Below are positions 33,006 to 36,219 of a stretch of 36,219 nt of DNA, piece after piece. The notes under the pieces were generated by a model. It did no database searches, was not told the DNA's origin, and saw only the letters and a list, made by a program, of their open reading frames with translations. Positions within the stretch are counted from its first letter, which is position 1; every line of letters begins with the position of its first letter. This stretch comes from an uncultured Eubacteriales bacterium. GTDB taxonomy: Bacteria; Bacillota; Clostridia; Lachnospirales; Lachnospiraceae. The translations under genes and the position numbers were made by a program. Location of the stretch: contig UQYF01000026.1 of assembly GCA_900545175.1 (NCBI GenBank), positions 1 to 36,219 of the forward strand, written 5' to 3'.

Positions 33006-33470
33006 TCAGGCATTTTCTTTGAGCTCATCATCGCTGAAATTCACATCTATCCCTCTCGGTTCAACCGGTGTTGAGAACACAATCTGCGTGCTTGTCCTTC
33101 CGAATTTCTGCAGCTGCCCGATAAAAGTGTCAAGTTCCTGAGTGCTCGGAAAAGTAACCTTTAAAAGCATTGAAAAATCTCCAGTGACACAGTTGCATTC
33201 AACCACATTAGGGCAGGATTTCACAAAAGGATAAAATTCCGGCTTCTGAGTCGGCATTACATCAAGATTGATGAACGCTGTTATATGATATCCGAGCTTA
33301 AAAGGATTTACCTTTGCTTCATAACCTGATATAATCTGCTCCTTCTCAAGTCTCTCAATTCTTGCCGAAACGGCAGGTGACGATAAAAATACATGTTCTG
33401 CAAGTGCCTTTAATGGCATTCTCGCATTCTTCTGTAATAATGTGATTATCTTCTTATCAATTCTATCCAT
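33006..33470 (-). CDS. Lrp/AsnC family transcriptional regulator
   Basis: This feast/famine regulator of about 154 residues probably senses an amino acid and forms octamers. The N-terminal winged HTH is RIDKKIITLLQKNARMPLKALAEHVFLSSPAVSARIERLEKEQII. The C-terminal RAM ligand domain spans about 65-145 (ITAFINLDV ... VECNCVTGDFSMLLKVTF). An in-frame ATG four codons upstream is possible, but GGAG sits better for the ATG at 33470. It has its own terminator and a well-spaced promoter about 130 bp upstream. Between them lies a terminator-like hairpin, which suggests regulated readthrough. No transporter or biosynthesis operon is adjacent, so its targets lie elsewhere. Confidence 0.92.
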   Translation of the reverse strand: MDRIDKKIITLLQKNARMPLKALAEHVFLSSPAVSARIERLEKEQIISGYEAKVNPFKLGYHITAFINLDVMPTQKPEFYPFVKSCPNVVECNCVTGDFSMLLKVTFPSTQELDTFIGQLQKFGRTSTQIVFSTPVEPRGIDVNFSDDELKENA

Positions 33471-33502
33471 AGTTCTCTCCATTTCCGCATACGCTGTTTA
33501 AA

Positions 33503-33563
33503 ATAAAAAAGACAATATTCCTATCGGCTTAATAAAAATAAGCATGAATAGTAAATATTGTCT
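33503..33563 (-). terminator. Terminator-like hairpin in the Lrp/AsnC leader (candidate attenuator)
   Basis: Arms AGACAATATT (33510-33519) and AATATTGTCT (33554-33563) are exact complements, extended inside by CTAT/ATAG and GCTTA/TAAGC. On the minus strand a run of six T follows at once. It lies downstream of the promoter and upstream of the start codon. Confidence 0.6.
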
Positions 33564-33601
33564 CCTTTGACATCTGATATTAATTTTATTAACTTGCATA
33601 C

Positions 33602-33630
33602 ATCATACATTACATTTTTTAAAATATCAA
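33602..33630 (-). promoter_or_regulatory. Promoter of the Lrp/AsnC gene
   Basis: On the minus strand -35 TTGATA (33625-33630), a 17-bp spacer and -10 TATGAT (33602-33607). The leader is about 125 nt and contains the hairpin described next to it. The rest of the AT-rich gap to 33770 shows nothing else. Confidence 0.6.
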
Positions 33631-33771
33631 GGCTTTTTTATTATTTTTTTAATGAAAATGATTATTCTTTCAATACATGCTTTCACTTTGCCTTTTTAAT
33701 TTAATCATCTTTATTGCATTGCTTTTTTGTTCTGTATATGATATTTTGTATTTGTTCAGAATCGGGCATAT

Positions 33772-33800
33772 TTCATAGAAAATTGTGAACATTATATAAA
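33772..33800 (+). promoter_or_regulatory. Candidate promoter of the DUF1292-type gene
   Basis: TTCATA (33772-33777), a 17-bp spacer and TATAAA (33795-33800). The -35 is weak. Confidence 0.4.
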
Positions 33801-33840
33801 ATAATATGGCATCACATAGCAGATGCAGAAAGAGGAGCAT

Positions 33841-34173
33841 ATGTCTAATAAGAATAATAATGAGGATTACATGAATGAATTTGAGGAAGGAACAGTCACA
33901 CTATCCCTCGATGACGGAAGAGATGTCGAGTGCGGTATTGTAGCTGTATTCCCTGTAGGCGAGCAGGATTACATTGCACTCTTACCTCTTGATGACAACG
34001 AGGCTGCCGAGGGAGAAGTATATCTCTACCAGTATTTCGAGGATGATAATGGTGAACCGTCACTCGGCAACATAGAGGACGATGAGGAATATGAGCGCGT
34101 AGCCGATGCATTTGACGAGCTCATGGATGAGGATGAATATGCAGAGCTTTTAGCTGATGATGACGAAGAGTAA
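33841..34173 (+). CDS. DUF1292-type acidic protein
   Basis: This 110-residue, very acidic soluble protein matches the DUF1292 pattern: a beta-rich core (EEGTVTLSLDDGRDVECGIVAVFPV, then QDYIALLPLDDN and EGEVYLYQYFEDD) and a C-terminal tail packed with Asp and Glu. Such proteins are widespread in Firmicutes, often near yrrK/yrzL-type genes, with no established function. An ATG six codons upstream is in frame but lacks a ribosome binding site; AGAGGAG precedes the chosen ATG at close spacing. It converges on the helicase gene with only 25 bp between stops and no clear terminator. Confidence 0.88.
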   Translation: MSNKNNNEDYMNEFEEGTVTLSLDDGRDVECGIVAVFPVGEQDYIALLPLDDNEAAEGEVYLYQYFEDDNGEPSLGNIEDDEEYERVADAFDELMDEDEYAELLADDDEE

Positions 34174-34198
34174 GCTATTACCGCTTATCCATAAAACA

Positions 34199-36127
34199 TT
34201 ATCCCGAATAATTTGTACCGGAACGGTTCCATCTATAACCGCTCCGTTCAGATGTGAGGCCTCCGGAAACGGGGGCTTTTGCATTATATTTTGACTTAGC
34301 AGGCATATAAAGACCCGACTCGATGAGAAACCTGCTCACATCAAGCATTTTGTTATATTTTTCACATGCACTGTATATGTACAGTCTGCTCTTTGCTCTC
34401 GTCATAGCTACATAGAACATTCTGCGCTCTTCCTCAATATCCTCATCAAGTATAGCTTTCTTATGAGGGCACACACCTTCATTGGCATCTATTATAAATA
34501 CGATGTCAAATTCAAGTCCCTTTGAGCTGTGCATAGTAGTCAATGTCACTCTCGGTACGCTCTTATCGGGAACTTCATGTACCCTCTGCCTGTATTCACT
34601 GACCGCTTCATCCCATTCAGCAAATGTGTTATATTCTCTTGCGCTCTCATGTATGTCATTCAGTACATCGAACAGCTCATCAGCCTGAATATGGTGGTTT
34701 ATGGCATATTCTGAAATATATTCATCATATCCGATTCCACGTCTTATGTAATTAACCGCAGCATAAGGATTAAGCTTAGCGACCATTGCAAGATCATCCT
34801 TGAGCTTTTGTATGCGCTCGACCATCCACTGCTTGTCCTCATAGTAAGCGCACAGCTTATCAAGGTCTATCTCCTCGTCTGTAAGATAATCCCTTCCTAT
34901 ATAACGCTTAGGCTTATTGCACACCGATATAAAATCTGCTCTGTTGGCAGTTCCGACCGCCAGCCTTATATATGCAAAAATATCCTTTGCAATCCAGTGC
35001 TCGAACATATCCGGCAGCTTATCTCTTATCTGAAACGGAATGCCATTCTCCATAAGCCGTCTTACAAGCGACCCTATCCCCGCCGATGTTCTATACAGCA
35101 CAGCAATGTCGCTGTAGCTTTTCTTTTCGTTATGCACAAGCTCTTTTATCTGTTCACACACACCTGCATACTCATCAATAAAATCCTTGGTCTGCCTTAC
35201 AATAACTGCTCCACCGCTGTTCTTATTAGTTTTTATTACCTTTTTGTATCTCTTATTATTGAATCTTATTACATCTGCGGCAGCATTTACAATCTCAGGT
35301 TCAGAACGATAGTTGATATCCAACAGCACTCTTACGGCATTCCTGTAGTCCTTCTCAAAGTTCAGCATGATATCAGGTTTAGAACCGCGGAATCCATATA
35401 TACTCTGGTCGTCATCACCAACGATAAACAGATTATTCTCCGGTGCCGCAAGAAGTCTTACCGTATCATATTGTATCTTATTAATATCCTGAAACTCATC
35501 AATCAGAATATACTTAAACTTGCCCTGCCACGCCGCTAAAATATCTTTTCTTGCCGTCAAAAGCTCATATGTATAACACAGCATATCTTCAAAATCTATC
35601 TTCCTGCTGTTTTTAAGCTTCATCATATACTCGTCATAAATGCTTCTGAAAACATCTGTCGGGCAGTTAGTCGAATAATAATTCTCAATATCTATCCTGT
35701 CTGACTTGACACGGCCTATCTCGCCAAGCACATTTCCGACAAACTCCCTCTCATCCTCAATGTCAAGCTCATGCCTTGAAACGGCAGCCTTTACTATCGA
35801 ATATCGCTCTTCTTCCTTAATTATATTAGAAGCGGACAGATTGTAGGCATGCTTCAAAATAGTAAAAAAAACTGCATGAAATGTTCCAAATGTAACATTT
35901 CTGCCCATTCCATCTTCCATAAGTGCATAAAAACGTTCCTGCATCTCCTGCGCCGCTGCTTTAGTGAATGTAATCACAAGAATATTCATCGGATTTACAC
36001 CCTGTTCAATCAGGTGCTTTACACGCCTTGTAATCACTGTTGTTTTGCCTGAACCCGGCCCTGCAAGCACAAGCATTGGCCCATCCATATGATTGATTGC
36101 TGTATTTTGTGCATCGTTTGACTGCAT
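34199..36127 (-). CDS. UvrD/PcrA-like superfamily 1 DNA helicase
   Basis: This 642-residue 3'-5' DNA helicase of the UvrD/Rep/PcrA type unwinds DNA in repair or recombination. Visible motifs are Q-motif region MQSNDAQNTAINHMDGP, Walker A AGPGSGKTT (22-30), LIDEFQDINKIQYD, VGDDDQSIYGFRGSKP, LDINYRSEPEIVNAA, TLTTMHSSKGLEFDIVFII and RRMFYVAMTRAKSRLYI. It is about 80-100 residues shorter than PcrA and appears to lack the C-terminal Tudor-like domain that binds RNA polymerase, so it is probably a paralogue rather than the main PcrA. The start has GGGGGT five bases upstream and begins at the usual N terminus, so the gene is complete. Confidence 0.93.
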   Translation of the reverse strand: MQSNDAQNTAINHMDGPMLVLAGPGSGKTTVITRRVKHLIEQGVNPMNILVITFTKAAAQEMQERFYALMEDGMGRNVTFGTFHAVFFTILKHAYNLSASNIIKEEERYSIVKAAVSRHELDIEDEREFVGNVLGEIGRVKSDRIDIENYYSTNCPTDVFRSIYDEYMMKLKNSRKIDFEDMLCYTYELLTARKDILAAWQGKFKYILIDEFQDINKIQYDTVRLLAAPENNLFIVGDDDQSIYGFRGSKPDIMLNFEKDYRNAVRVLLDINYRSEPEIVNAAADVIRFNNKRYKKVIKTNKNSGGAVIVRQTKDFIDEYAGVCEQIKELVHNEKKSYSDIAVLYRTSAGIGSLVRRLMENGIPFQIRDKLPDMFEHWIAKDIFAYIRLAVGTANRADFISVCNKPKRYIGRDYLTDEEIDLDKLCAYYEDKQWMVERIQKLKDDLAMVAKLNPYAAVNYIRRGIGYDEYISEYAINHHIQADELFDVLNDIHESAREYNTFAEWDEAVSEYRQRVHEVPDKSVPRVTLTTMHSSKGLEFDIVFIIDANEGVCPHKKAILDEDIEEERRMFYVAMTRAKSRLYIYSACEKYNKMLDVSRFLIESGLYMPAKSKYNAKAPVSGGLTSERSGYRWNRSGTNYSG

Positions 36128-36161
36128 TTTAACCCCCGCATAATCCGTAATATGATATGAT

Positions 36162-36181
36162 GGGCAAAAGGTATTTTGCCC
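36162..36181. repeat. Short hairpin upstream of the helicase gene
   Basis: GGGCAAAA (36162-36169) pairs exactly with TTTTGCCC (36174-36181) around a 4-bp loop. There is no T run on the minus strand, so it may be part of an upstream gene's terminator or a leader stem. The remaining bases to the window end show nothing else. Confidence 0.5.
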
Positions 36182-36219
36182 CTCATTTGATATCCTCGAA
36201 TTGCTCCGCTGTAAAACAG

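Overview
The window reads as chromosome of a low-to-moderate GC, Gram-positive anaerobe of the Clostridia, most likely Lachnospiraceae (Agathobacter/Roseburia/Lachnospira-like). This is inferred from gene content and family resemblance: pyruvate phosphate dikinase, single-chain glycyl-tRNA synthetase, an ECF riboflavin S component behind an FMN riboswitch, a DUF1292-type protein, a DUF6106-like membrane protein, and strong AGGAGG-type ribosome binding sites. No species can be named from sequence reading alone.

Left edge (1-3.5 kb) is the most accessory-looking part: the 3' portion of an IS110-family transposase, a divergent sigma-70 with region 1.1-like and full region 2-4 homology, and an Rpn/PD-(D/E)XK nuclease whose promoter sits inside a perfect 12-bp inverted repeat. 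From 3.5 to 18.4 kb there is a long minus-strand housekeeping block. In transcription order it runs ribU (FMN riboswitch), an M16 presequence-protease-like peptidase, era, recO, glyS, pepF, a UPF0340 protein, a zinc-ribbon membrane protein of unknown function, and ppdK.

From 18.6 to 23.1 kb lie a YcxB-like membrane protein (+), an amidase and guaB (-), a DUF6106-like protein (-), a palindromic dispersed repeat, tRNA-Leu(AAG) (-) and dut (+). From 23.2 to 30.0 kb are a heterodimeric ABC exporter pair (-), htpG with a CIRCE-like operator (-), and lepB (+) followed by a second copy of the dispersed repeat. From 30.1 to 33.5 kb are a translationally coupled pair (small acidic protein and PrsA-like foldase lipoprotein), a Cof-type HAD phosphatase, maf, and an Lrp/AsnC regulator with a terminator-like leader hairpin. 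The right edge carries a DUF1292-type protein (+) and a UvrD/PcrA-like helicase (-).

I see no CRISPR array, no prophage and no recognisable defence island. The most interesting material is regulatory and non-coding. It includes a ~100-bp repeat unit present once and as an inverted duplication, and two promoters wrapped by long perfect inverted repeats (the nuclease and the ABC exporter). It also includes a Rex-like operator over the ppdK promoter, a CIRCE-like site upstream of the htpG -35 box, and a candidate attenuator before the Lrp regulator. Promoter and operator calls come from reading matches by eye and are hypotheses.
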